DNA from: Herbidospora galbida | GTDB lineage: Bacteria > Actinomycetota > Actinomycetes > Streptosporangiales > Streptosporangiaceae | Assembly (NCBI RefSeq): GCF_005233835.1 | Contig: NZ_SZQA01000007.1 | Span: 62,001-126,000 of the forward strand | Reading direction: 5' to 3' | DNA length: 64,000 nucleotides | Shown here: positions 32,992 to 40,359 of the stretch, piece after piece | How the letters are laid out: every line of letters begins with the position of its first letter | Position numbering within the stretch: the stretch's first letter is position 1 | Translations under genes and position numbers: made by a program | The notes under the pieces: generated by a model | Databases searched by the model: none | Told to the model about the DNA's origin: nothing | Seen by the model: only the letters and a program-made list of their open reading frames with translations

Positions 32992-33336
32992 GTGGAGGAG
33001 GAACTTCGCGCGCTCGAACCGATCTTCCACCGGGCGCCCGCCGGGGCTGACCGCGCGTTCTTCGAGGTCATGATGGCCGTCGACTTCTTCGAGGTCGGAG
33101 CCTCCGGACGGCTCTACTCGCGGGAGTTCGTGCTCAGCACGCTGGCCGAGCGGCACTCCCGTCCCCACGACGACCCGTGGACGATCACGGAGTTCACCGC
33201 GCGCCGGCTCGAAGGCGACACGTGGCTCGTGACCTACCTGCTCGACCAGGCCGGGCGGGTCAGCCGCCGGTCGACCGTCTGGACGCGGACCGCCGACGGC
33301 TGGGTCGCGCGCTATCACCAGGGGACCCTCGCATGA
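32992..33336 (+). CDS. DUF4440-like (SnoaL/NTF2-fold) protein
   Basis: A 114-residue protein with the NTF2-like pattern: an N-terminal helix (EEELRALEPIFHRA), FFEVGASGRLYSREFVLSTL, and strands ending RRSTVWTRTADGWVARYHQG. DUF4440 proteins form small cone-shaped domains with varied or unknown roles. The start is GTG 32992. The stop overlaps the next ORF start by ATGA (33333-33336), making a two-gene operon. Confidence 0.75.
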   Translation: MEEELRALEPIFHRAPAGADRAFFEVMMAVDFFEVGASGRLYSREFVLSTLAERHSRPHDDPWTITEFTARRLEGDTWLVTYLLDQAGRVSRRSTVWTRTADGWVARYHQGTLA

Positions 33337-33596
33337 CCGCCACCGAACTCGCCGCCCATCTCGCGTCTCTGGGCATCGACGTCCACTCCATCGGACGTGA
33401 CCTCGACGAACGCTACTGTCTCGTCGAAGCCTCTGACGGCTGGCACGTCTACTACAGCGAGCGCGGCCAGAAGTCCGGCCTGCGCGTCTTCCGCGACGAG
33501 GACGCCGCCTGCCGCGCCCTGCTCCGCGACGTCCTCGCCGATCACGGGGTTCAGGCGCGCCTGCGGACCTCGGGGAACTCCGGTTCGGGCGTCTGA
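33333..33596 (+). CDS. small hypothetical protein coupled to the DUF4440 gene
   Basis: An 87-residue protein (starts MTATELAAHLASLGIDVHSI). It has a short helical N-terminus and a strand-rich middle (CLVEASDGWHVYYSERGQK), resembling small immunity-like or housekeeping proteins, but no family is recognised. It is coupled to the DUF4440 gene by ATGA. The last 46 nt overlap the convergent hydrolase gene. Confidence 0.65.
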   Translation: MTATELAAHLASLGIDVHSIGRDLDERYCLVEASDGWHVYYSERGQKSGLRVFRDEDAACRALLRDVLADHGVQARLRTSGNSGSGV

Positions 33597-34564
33597 CGGC
33601 CGCGCAGGTGCCGGTCGAGGAACCACGCCGTGTACGCCCGGGTGATCTCGATCGCCCGCGTGCCGTCGAGCGGCTGGGACGGCAGGCCCACCTGCCCCCG
33701 GAGCAGCGCGTAGTCGGTGAACGACGAGTGGTCGGTGCCCGTCACCTCCAGCCACGTCTTCGGCTTCGCCTGGACGGGCGGCCAGGTCGCGTCGATCCGG
33801 ACGGCGCCCATCAGCAGGACCGGCCGGTCCAGCGGCGGCGCGTCGGGCAGGAGGCTGCCGTCGAAGTTCACGGCGGCGCGGATCGACGGGCGCGCGGCCA
33901 GCGTGTGGACGGCGGCGTTGCCGCCCATCGAGTGGCCCGCGACGGCGACGCCGCCGACGCGGAACCGCTTCTTCAGCTGGTCGATGACGAACGTCAGATC
34001 CCTGACTCTTCCGGCCGAGACCTGCGCGCCGAGTTCCTTCGTCTGCTGGCGCTCGCAGACCACGCAGGTCGTCGTGTGCCCGTCGGGGAAGGTCGTGCCG
34101 ACCGACTCGTAGGTGTGCTCGACCGCCGCCACGAGGTAACCGCGGCTGGCCAGGTCTTCGCCGAGCGACGTCAGGGTGGCCCGGGGGAAGGAGAAGCCGG
34201 GCGACAGCACCACGAGGGGCAGGGTGCGCCGGACCATCGGCGCGCCCGACCGGGCATGGGTGCGGGTCGTGGCCAGCACTCCGGGCGGGATGTCGTCTGC
34301 CCCCGGGACACGGGCCAGGATGTTGGCCGATTCGGCCGTGGTGACGTACCGGAACCGCTTGCCCTTCGAGGACAGTGCCGGATACCAGACCGTCACCATG
34401 AGCTGTCGCGGACCGGACGCGGGCACCCAAGGATCTGAGCGTGACTTGTCCATGAGATGGAGCGAGAGCGCGCCGACCGGGTGAGGTCCGGTGGGGGCGG
34501 GCAGAGCGGGCGTGGGAGCGGTGACGAGGCCGGCCACCAGCGCGCCGACGGTGAGGATGTTCAT
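33551..34564 (-). CDS. secreted alpha/beta hydrolase (PAF acetylhydrolase/lipase-like)
   Basis: A 337-residue protein with signal peptide MNILTVGALVAGLVTAPTPA. The nucleophile elbow is AVAGHSMGGNAAVH (Ser near residue 205), the oxyanion region LVVLSPGFSFPRATL, and the catalytic His is probably in TGTDHSSFTDYALL. This matches the platelet-activating-factor acetylhydrolase/cutinase-like family of secreted esterases. GGTGGGG precedes ATG 34564. The substrate is likely an ester or short-chain lipid; no operon partner is evident. Confidence 0.83.
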   Translation of the reverse strand: MNILTVGALVAGLVTAPTPALPAPTGPHPVGALSLHLMDKSRSDPWVPASGPRQLMVTVWYPALSSKGKRFRYVTTAESANILARVPGADDIPPGVLATTRTHARSGAPMVRRTLPLVVLSPGFSFPRATLTSLGEDLASRGYLVAAVEHTYESVGTTFPDGHTTTCVVCERQQTKELGAQVSAGRVRDLTFVIDQLKKRFRVGGVAVAGHSMGGNAAVHTLAARPSIRAAVNFDGSLLPDAPPLDRPVLLMGAVRIDATWPPVQAKPKTWLEVTGTDHSSFTDYALLRGQVGLPSQPLDGTRAIEITRAYTAWFLDRHLRGRQTPEPEFPEVRRRA

Positions 34565-34620
34565 CGCCCCACCGTTCCGCGCCGCCGCCACCCGGCGTCA
34601 GCGCGGAAGGTCAACCGGCG

Positions 34621-35091
34621 CTACCGACTTCCGGCGGAGGTCGCCGCGACCAGAAGACGGTGGCCCGGCATCAGTTCCTCGGGCATCGCTTCGGCGGGGA
34701 ACCAGCCCGCCTCCAGGATCTCGGTCGGGTCGAGCGCCAGCGTCCCGCCGAGCAGTTCGCCCTCGTAGGCGATCTCGACCCGCAACCGGAACCCGCTCTC
34801 GACCCGCACCAGCCGGTTGACCCGGGCCTTCAGCCCCGTCTCCTCCATGACTTCGCGGACGACGGTGTCCTCGAACGTCTCGCCGCGCTTGGCGTAGCCG
34901 GTCGGCAGGCCCCACTGGCGGCCCTCGGGCCAGAAACGGTGTTTCAGCAGCAGGACCCGCCCGTCGTCGTCACGGATGACGCCCACCACCCCGACCATGA
35001 ACGTCGCCTGCGACAACCAGAGCAGGCGCCACTGCACCGCGCCCCCGATCGCCCGCCAGACGGTCGCCGCCAGACTTCTCAAGGCTGCCAT
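34621..35091 (-). CDS. Nudix hydrolase
   Basis: A 156-residue Nudix protein. The Nudix box is GYAKRGETFEDTVVREVMEE followed by TGL, with all catalytic Glu residues present. The N-terminal ~30 residues (WRAIGGAVQWRLLWLSQATF) are hydrophobic or amphipathic, possibly a membrane-associated extension. It hydrolyses a nucleoside diphosphate-linked substrate that cannot be defined here. It lies 56 nt downstream of the alpha/beta hydrolase start on the same strand. Confidence 0.87.
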   Translation of the reverse strand: MAALRSLAATVWRAIGGAVQWRLLWLSQATFMVGVVGVIRDDDGRVLLLKHRFWPEGRQWGLPTGYAKRGETFEDTVVREVMEETGLKARVNRLVRVESGFRLRVEIAYEGELLGGTLALDPTEILEAGWFPAEAMPEELMPGHRLLVAATSAGSR

Positions 35092-35233
35092 CGTTCCGTT
35101 CTACACCACCCCGGCACCCGCCCCCGGAGGCCGCCGCGCCGCACTCCACGCTCGACCACCTGCTGAACGGCGACGAGTGGCACCGCTCATGCGACCCCCG
35201 CCCTTATGGACGAGAGCTTGCGCCGCGTGGGCG

Positions 35234-36058
35234 TCAGGGCGTGTCGGGGGCGATCTTGACCGCTGCCATCACGCGGTCGTCGAGGACCGTCTCGGTGCCG
35301 TCGAACGCGGGGACCACGCGCGGGCTCGCCACCAGCGGGATGGGCCGCCACTCGGCCGGATCGAGCACGGCCAGGATGTCGAAGTGGTCGACGACCAGCA
35401 GCGTGCCACCGGGCCGGACCGCCGCCGCCAACTGGGGCACGACATCCTCCAGCGCGTGGACGTAGTTGGTGCAGACCAGGTCGTATCCCTCGGCGGGGGC
35501 GGTCCAGGCGGTGAGATCGGCCTGCTGCCAGGTGATCCTGCCCGCGACGTCGGGACCTTCCTCCTCCGCGAGGTTGCGGGCGTGGTCGAGGGCCACCGAG
35601 GAGATGTCGATCGCCGTCACCTCCCATCCCCGGCGCGCCAGCCAGACCGCCTCGGCGCCCGGCCCGCATCCGGCGTCGAGGACCCGGCCCGGGGTGAGCG
35701 ATTCGGCGACGTCGAGCAGGTAGGGGTTGGGCTCGTGCCGCAGGGCGGCGGGGTCGGAGGTCCGGTACTTGTTCTCCCAGAAGTCCCGATCGAACACCTC
35801 GTCGTGATCGGGATGCGCGCCATGCCCGCGACCGGCCTCGTGGCCGTGGTCTTGCATGCGCCGGTCGTCGCGGTCGTGCTTCTTGCTGTGCTCATGCCCG
35901 TGCTGCTGACCCTGCGCGTGCCGGTGGTCGTGTTCCTGGTTGCTCTCACGGTCATGCGCGCGCTGCTCGCCGGACTTGTGTCCGTGCTCGCCGTCCGTGT
36001 TGTGCTGTGCTGCGGTGTTCATGGTCGCCTCGGGTCGGTCGGTGTCCTGATTTTTCAT
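35234..36058 (-). CDS. SAM-dependent methyltransferase with His-rich N-terminal extension
   Basis: A 274-residue protein. Residues ~15-85 are a hydrophilic tail with about 18 histidines (segments such as EHDHRHAQGQQHGHEHSKKH), likely binding transition metals. The methyltransferase domain follows: FWENKYRTSD, then VLDAGCGPGAEAVWLARRG (SAM motif I) and VRPGGTLLVVDHFD. ATG 36058 overlaps the upstream reductase stop (ATGA). Coupling with a thioredoxin-reductase-like enzyme and a cupin regulator suggests a redox, metal or metalloid response such as tellurite/selenite-type methylation, but this is inference. Confidence 0.83.
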   Translation of the reverse strand: MKNQDTDRPEATMNTAAQHNTDGEHGHKSGEQRAHDRESNQEHDHRHAQGQQHGHEHSKKHDRDDRRMQDHGHEAGRGHGAHPDHDEVFDRDFWENKYRTSDPAALRHEPNPYLLDVAESLTPGRVLDAGCGPGAEAVWLARRGWEVTAIDISSVALDHARNLAEEEGPDVAGRITWQQADLTAWTAPAEGYDLVCTNYVHALEDVVPQLAAAVRPGGTLLVVDHFDILAVLDPAEWRPIPLVASPRVVPAFDGTETVLDDRVMAAVKIAPDTP

Positions 36059-36981
36059 GACGTCGCCGCCAATACCGCCTGTCGCGTCTCCTCCGCGATC
36101 AGGTCGCCGTTGATGCGGGCGCCCGCCAGCGCCCCCGCCGACGCCGACGCGCCCACCTGGGCCATCAGGTCGGTGACGTTGCCCGCCACCCACACGCCGG
36201 GCACGTCGGTCTGGCCGTCCGGCGCGGCCGGGATGTGCTCGCCGAAGCCGCCCGGATGCGGAACCGCCTTGAGCCCGAGCGGCTCCAGGAACCCCACCCG
36301 CGCCTTCAGCCGGGTACCGACCACCACGGCGTCTAGAGGCACGACCGTGCCGTCCTTCAGGCGGACACCCGTGATCCGGTCGTCGGCGATCTCCAGTGCC
36401 TCGACCTCGCCGGGCACCACCCGGATGCCGCGGGCGCTCAGCTCGGCGGCCTGCTCCGCCGAGGGCGGTTCGGCGGTGAAGAGGGTCACGTCGTCGCTGA
36501 GCTGGCGGAACATCATCGCCTGGTGGAGGCCCATGGGGCTGGTGGCCAGGATGCCGATCGCGCGGTCGCGGATCTCCCAGCCGTGGCAGTACGGGCAGTG
36601 GACGGCGTCGCGCCCCCACCGTTCCCGCAGGCCCTCGATCTCGGGGAGCACGTCGGTCAGACCGGTCGTGACCAGCAGGCGGCGTGCGCCGACCTGCCTT
36701 CCGTCGGCCAGGGTCACGGTGAACCCGGGTGTCACGCCGACGACCGACCCGGTGGTGAGGTGGCCGCCGTACCGCTCGACTTCGGCTCTTCCCTTGGCCA
36801 GGAGTTCGGCCGGCGGGGTGCCGTCGTGGGCGAACAGGCCGTGGACTGCCTCCGCGGGCGCGTTGCGCGGCTCGCCGGCGTCGACGACCAGGACCGATCG
36901 GCGGGAGCGGGCCAGCATGAGGGCCCCGTTGAGCCCGGCCGGGCCGCCGCCGACCACCACTACGTCATAGGTTTCTCGCAT
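36055..36981 (-). CDS. thioredoxin reductase-like FAD/NAD(P)H oxidoreductase
   Basis: A 308-residue flavoprotein with FAD motif YDVVVVGGGPAGLNGALMLA, the redox pair in HCPYCHGWEI (CxxC near residue 128) and C-terminal VPGVWVAGNVTDLMAQVGAS. These place it in the thioredoxin-reductase-like family that reduces disulfides or small substrates with NADPH. The start at 36981 is divergent from the XRE-cupin regulator, with a three-part operator between them. It is followed by the His-rich methyltransferase (ATGA overlap). Confidence 0.88.
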   Translation of the reverse strand: MRETYDVVVVGGGPAGLNGALMLARSRRSVLVVDAGEPRNAPAEAVHGLFAHDGTPPAELLAKGRAEVERYGGHLTTGSVVGVTPGFTVTLADGRQVGARRLLVTTGLTDVLPEIEGLRERWGRDAVHCPYCHGWEIRDRAIGILATSPMGLHQAMMFRQLSDDVTLFTAEPPSAEQAAELSARGIRVVPGEVEALEIADDRITGVRLKDGTVVPLDAVVVGTRLKARVGFLEPLGLKAVPHPGGFGEHIPAAPDGQTDVPGVWVAGNVTDLMAQVGASASAGALAGARINGDLIAEETRQAVLAATS

Positions 36982-37013
36982 GCCGTCACTGTGCGGGACA
37001 GTACGGCGGATGC

Positions 37014-37040
37014 GCAAACTTGTTTGCCGATATGGCAAAC
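37014..37040. promoter_or_regulatory. operator of three overlapping half-sites between divergent genes
   Basis: GCAAAC (37014-37019), TT, GTTTGCC (37022-37028), GATAT, GGCAAAC (37034-37040). The first two arms form a 14-bp palindrome and the last two a second palindrome sharing the central half-site. It lies just before the XRE start and 33 nt from the reductase start, so one regulator could control both. Confidence 0.75.
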
Positions 37041-37048
37041 TCGCAGAT

Positions 37049-37654
37049 GTGACGGACGACATCGGCCAGGCTCTCGACGCGGTCGGCCCCCGGCTGAGGG
37101 CGCTGCGCAAGGAGCGGGAGACCACCCTGGCGGCGCTCGCGGAGGCGACCGGGATCTCGGTCAGCACCCTGTCGCGGCTCGAGTCGGGCGCGCGGCGGCC
37201 CACGCTCGAACAGCTGCTGCCGCTGGCCCGCGCCCACGGGGTCACCCTCGACGAGCTCGTCGACGCCCCGGCGACCGGTGATCCGCGGGTCCATCTGCGG
37301 CCGACGTTCCGCAACGGCCTGACCATGTTGCCGCTGACCAGGCGGGCGGGCGGCATTCAGGCGTACAAGATCATTCTGGCCCCCGGCGACCGGAGCTCCG
37401 AACCTGAGCTGAAGACGCACGAAGGGTACGAATGGCTCTACATCCTCAACGGGCGGATGCGCGTCATCCTCGGCGAGCATGACGTGATCCTGGAGCCGGG
37501 TGAGGCGGCGGAGTTCGACACGCGGGTGCCCCACTGGTTCGGGGTGGCAGGCGACGAACCGGTCGAGTTCCTGAGCCTGTTCGGCACCCAAGGTGAACGC
37601 ATGCACCTGCGGGCGCGGCCGAAGAAGGCCCGGGGAACAGACCGCTTCGAGTGA
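37049..37654 (+). CDS. XRE-family regulator with C-terminal cupin domain
   Basis: About 201 residues. The N-terminal XRE HTH is LRALRKERETTLAALAEATG then ISVSTLSRLESGARRP. The C-terminal cupin spans THEGYEWLYILNGRMRVILG to FDTRVPHWFGV, with metal-ligand-like His and Glu residues. Such proteins sense small molecules through the cupin. GTG 37049 is chosen because the HTH begins soon after and the operator lies upstream; a longer frame would run through the operator. It is divergent from the reductase/methyltransferase operon it probably controls. Confidence 0.88.
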   Translation: MTDDIGQALDAVGPRLRALRKERETTLAALAEATGISVSTLSRLESGARRPTLEQLLPLARAHGVTLDELVDAPATGDPRVHLRPTFRNGLTMLPLTRRAGGIQAYKIILAPGDRSSEPELKTHEGYEWLYILNGRMRVILGEHDVILEPGEAAEFDTRVPHWFGVAGDEPVEFLSLFGTQGERMHLRARPKKARGTDRFE

Positions 37655-37667
37655 GCGGGGGCCGTCG

Positions 37668-38120
37668 TCAGGGGCGCAGCCGCCGGGCCATGAGGTCGCG
37701 CAGCGCTCCCGTCTGCTCTGACAGGGCGTCCAGCGCGTCGAAGAGAGCTTCGGGATCGGGCAGGCCGGCGAGCAGGTCCTCGGTCACCGACGCGCGGGCC
37801 GCGCGGCCTGCCTCGATGGCCTCGCGACCGCGCGCGGTCAGTTCGAGGGCGCGGACCCGCTGGTCGTCGCCTGACACCCGCCGGGTGACGTAGCCGATCC
37901 GCTCCATCTCGGCCGCGACCTTGGACGCCCCCTGTGGCGTCATCCCCAGCAGCCCGGCCAGCTCGGTGATCCGGACGGGCCCCGTGAGCAGGTGCTGGAA
38001 GACGTAGCCGTGCACCGAGCGCACCTCCGGATGGCCCGCCTCGGCCATCCGGGCCCGCACCCGTTCGTCGCAGGCGGCGGCGAGGGCGGTGAACAGGAGC
38101 GTGAGATCTCTTGACGGCAC
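37668..38120 (-). CDS. MarR-family regulator
   Basis: A 150-residue MarR winged-helix protein. The recognition region is VRITELAGLLGMTPQGASKV and the wing is AAEMERIGYVTRRVSGDDQR, followed by the C-terminal dimerisation helix. The start is GTG 38120. It is divergent from the serine hydrolase gene, with two tandem palindromes in the 62-bp gap; it likely represses both genes until a small ligand binds. Confidence 0.9.
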   Translation of the reverse strand: MPSRDLTLLFTALAAACDERVRARMAEAGHPEVRSVHGYVFQHLLTGPVRITELAGLLGMTPQGASKVAAEMERIGYVTRRVSGDDQRVRALELTARGREAIEAGRAARASVTEDLLAGLPDPEALFDALDALSEQTGALRDLMARRLRP

Positions 38121-38139
38121 GCCCGCATCCTCTGATACT

Positions 38140-38165
38140 CAACCAAGGTTGCACAACCAGGGTTG
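38140..38165. promoter_or_regulatory. tandem palindromic MarR operator
   Basis: CAACCAAGGTTG (38140-38151) and CAACCAGGGTTG (38154-38165) are two 12-bp palindromes two bases apart. The period of 14 bp and the position between the divergent MarR and hydrolase starts fit cooperative binding of two dimers. Confidence 0.8.
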
Positions 38166-38182
38166 AAGAAAGTGGGCAGATC

Positions 38183-39172
38183 ATGAGAGACCTCTTCAAG
38201 CGGATCGTCGCCGCAGGTCCCGGGGGAGCGGCGCTGGCCGTCCACCGCGACGGCGAGCTCGTCGTCGACGAGTGGGCCGGCGACTGGTCCCGTGACGACG
38301 TGGTGAACGTCTTCTCCGTCGGGAAGGGGGTGGTCGCCGCGCTCGCCCACCGTCATCTGACCGGTCTCGACCGTCCCGTGCGCGAATGGTGGCCGGAGTT
38401 CAGCACCGACTGCACGGTCGCCGACCTGCTCTCCCACCGCGCGGGCCTGCCCGCCGTCCGCCGCGACCTGCCCGACGGGGCGCTGTTCGACTGGACGGCC
38501 ATGACCGAGGCGCTCGCCGCCGAGCACCCGTGGTGGCCGCCGGGGGAGCGGCACGGCTACCACGCCGTCACGTTCGGCTGGCTGGTCGGCGAGGTGCTGC
38601 GGCGGGCGACGGGGCGGACCGTGAGGGAGCTCGTCCGGGATCTGGGCATCGACGGCCTCAGTGTCGGGCTGGCCGCGAACACGCCGGTCAGGGACGTGCT
38701 GCCGCCCGAGTCGCACGGGCCGCTGCCGCGGCTGTCGGCGACCGAGCTCACCGTGAAGGCGTTCGCGAACCCCGCCGAGCAGCTCACCCCCGGGCTGCCC
38801 AACACCGCCCGGTGGCGGGCGGCGGAGATCCCGGCCGCCAACGTCCACGCTCATGCGCGCGCTCTCGCCACGCTCTACGGCGAGCTGCTGACCTCGCCCA
38901 AGCTGGCCGAGATGATCGAACCCCGGAGCGAGGGCCACGACGAGGTGCTCGGTTCGGAGACGCGGTTCGGGCTGGGGTTCATGCTCGCCAACCCGACCCG
39001 GCCCTTCTCCCCGAACCCGCGCGCCTTCGGGCACAGCGGTTCCGGGGGAGCGCTGGCCTTCGCCGACCCCGACGAGGGCTTCGCCTTCGCGTTCACCCCG
39101 AGCCGCACCCTGCTGACCCCGGCGGGGCCCGATCCGCGCTGGCCCGCGCTCATCGAAGCGCTGTACCGGTAG
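38183..39172 (+). CDS. beta-lactamase-family serine hydrolase (class C/DD-peptidase-like esterase)
   Basis: A 329-residue protein without signal peptide. The SxxK motif is in VFSVGKGVVAALA (Ser near residue 47), the second motif is probably HGYHAVTFGWLVGEV (Tyr near 131), and HSGSGG near residue 290 replaces KTG. This is the EstB/class C-like family of cytoplasmic esterases. Divergent MarR regulation suggests detoxification or catabolism of a small ester or lactone. Confidence 0.86.
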   Translation: MRDLFKRIVAAGPGGAALAVHRDGELVVDEWAGDWSRDDVVNVFSVGKGVVAALAHRHLTGLDRPVREWWPEFSTDCTVADLLSHRAGLPAVRRDLPDGALFDWTAMTEALAAEHPWWPPGERHGYHAVTFGWLVGEVLRRATGRTVRELVRDLGIDGLSVGLAANTPVRDVLPPESHGPLPRLSATELTVKAFANPAEQLTPGLPNTARWRAAEIPAANVHAHARALATLYGELLTSPKLAEMIEPRSEGHDEVLGSETRFGLGFMLANPTRPFSPNPRAFGHSGSGGALAFADPDEGFAFAFTPSRTLLTPAGPDPRWPALIEALYR

Positions 39173-39209
39173 GGTCAAGATCGTTCTTTTCGGATGAATC
39201 GGGAGTGCG

Positions 39210-39758
39210 ATGTCAGGCCGCAACAGATTCGACCAATGGGCGTGTTTCGAGGAACGCGGCCTGACCGAGATGTTCGAATGCGCGTGGGTCGAGGCGCCCG
39301 GCTATCGTTCCGTGGCCGACGGGCTGAGGGCGGAGGAGACGCTGGCCTGCGACCTGAACCAGGCCAAGCGCTGGTTTCAGCCCTTCGGCGAGGAGCACCT
39401 CGTCTGGGTCTCCGACCACCGCCCCGGCTGGGTGAAGCTGTACGCCCTGTCGGGACAGTCGCTGTACCGGATGCTCCCGATGGACGGACTCGGCTTTCAC
39501 TTCAGTTGCGTGAACGGCGAGTGGGAGGACGAGCAGTCCTACATCCACCAGGGCGAGTGGCACGAGTGGCCGACGGAGTGGTTCGACTTCGCCACCGACC
39601 ACGGGGCCGGGGACATCGGCTCCGACGAACTCGCCGGATTCATGAACTTCCACCTCGCCTCGATCGCGAACCAGACCGGCAGGTTCATCGACGACGACTG
39701 GTTCGCCACGCCGGGCCTGCTCTGCCGGATCCCCGAAGGGGCGTGGCCGCATGGCTGA
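39210..39758 (+). CDS. hypothetical protein, tandem paralog 1
   Basis: A 182-residue Trp-rich cytoplasmic protein (MSGRNRFDQWACFEERGL; then EEHLVWVSDHRPGWVKLYAL; then GLGFHFSCVNGEW). I do not recognise the family. It aligns along much of its length with the next gene product (DQW...L.E.GL, WV..H..GWV...LSG, GL.F..F), so the two arose by duplication. The last 8 nt overlap the next ORF, indicating coupled translation. Confidence 0.7.
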   Translation: MSGRNRFDQWACFEERGLTEMFECAWVEAPGYRSVADGLRAEETLACDLNQAKRWFQPFGEEHLVWVSDHRPGWVKLYALSGQSLYRMLPMDGLGFHFSCVNGEWEDEQSYIHQGEWHEWPTEWFDFATDHGAGDIGSDELAGFMNFHLASIANQTGRFIDDDWFATPGLLCRIPEGAWPHG

Positions 39759-40359
39759 CCAGTGGGACCTGCTCCGCGAGGCGGGCCTGGGCAGCGGGTT
39801 CTCCGGCACCTGGGTCGAATGCGGCAACCCGGAGAAGGTCGCCGCCGTGCTGGGCGCCGACCCCGGCTCCCGGCACGACTGCGACCTGGCCACCGCCATG
39901 GCCCACTACCGGCCGATGAGTCTCACCGAGCGGGTCTGGATCGGCCGCCACGCCGAGGGCTGGGTGCACGTCCTCACCATCAGCGGCCCGCCGCTGGAGA
40001 CCGGGAACCTGACGGCGAGCGGCCTGCGCTTCCTCCACTTCACCACCCGTGACAGCGGGGTCGACCCGCTCGTCCACGGCGACGGCGCGACGACCGGCAC
40101 CCTCGACCGCAGACCCGGTTTCGGCGACCTGCTCGTGCCCGAACCCGGGTCGTGGATCGAGCCCCACATGGCGCGGATCACGCTGCCGGAGATGCCGGAG
40201 ATCTCACGCTGGGGATCGATGACCGAGCCGGAGGGCCTGCCGCGTTACTGGCTGGAGGTCCACCTCCGGCTCATCGTGGCGGTGACGGGCCGCGCCGTCG
40301 ATCAGGAGTGGGTGGGGGACACCCGGGCGCTCTACACGATCCCGCTCGCGGCTCCCTGA
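39751..40359 (+). CDS. hypothetical protein, tandem paralog 2
   Basis: A 202-residue protein starting MADQWDLLREAGLGSGFSGT. It shares the layout of the preceding protein, with ERVWIGRHAEGWVHVLTISG corresponding to EHLVWVSDHRPGWVKLYALS. No catalytic motif is visible. Its 3' end overlaps the convergent GH116 gene by 28 nt. Such tandem variable small proteins are sometimes immunity or phage-related factors, but nothing here shows that. Confidence 0.7.
   Translation: MADQWDLLREAGLGSGFSGTWVECGNPEKVAAVLGADPGSRHDCDLATAMAHYRPMSLTERVWIGRHAEGWVHVLTISGPPLETGNLTASGLRFLHFTTRDSGVDPLVHGDGATTGTLDRRPGFGDLLVPEPGSWIEPHMARITLPEMPEISRWGSMTEPEGLPRYWLEVHLRLIVAVTGRAVDQEWVGDTRALYTIPLAAP

Noticed and set aside
35092-35233. 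Possible small gene between the Nudix and methyltransferase genes
   Set aside because: Frames such as TLDHLLNGDEWHRS look peptide-like but lack start, ribosome site and known family; left as non-coding.
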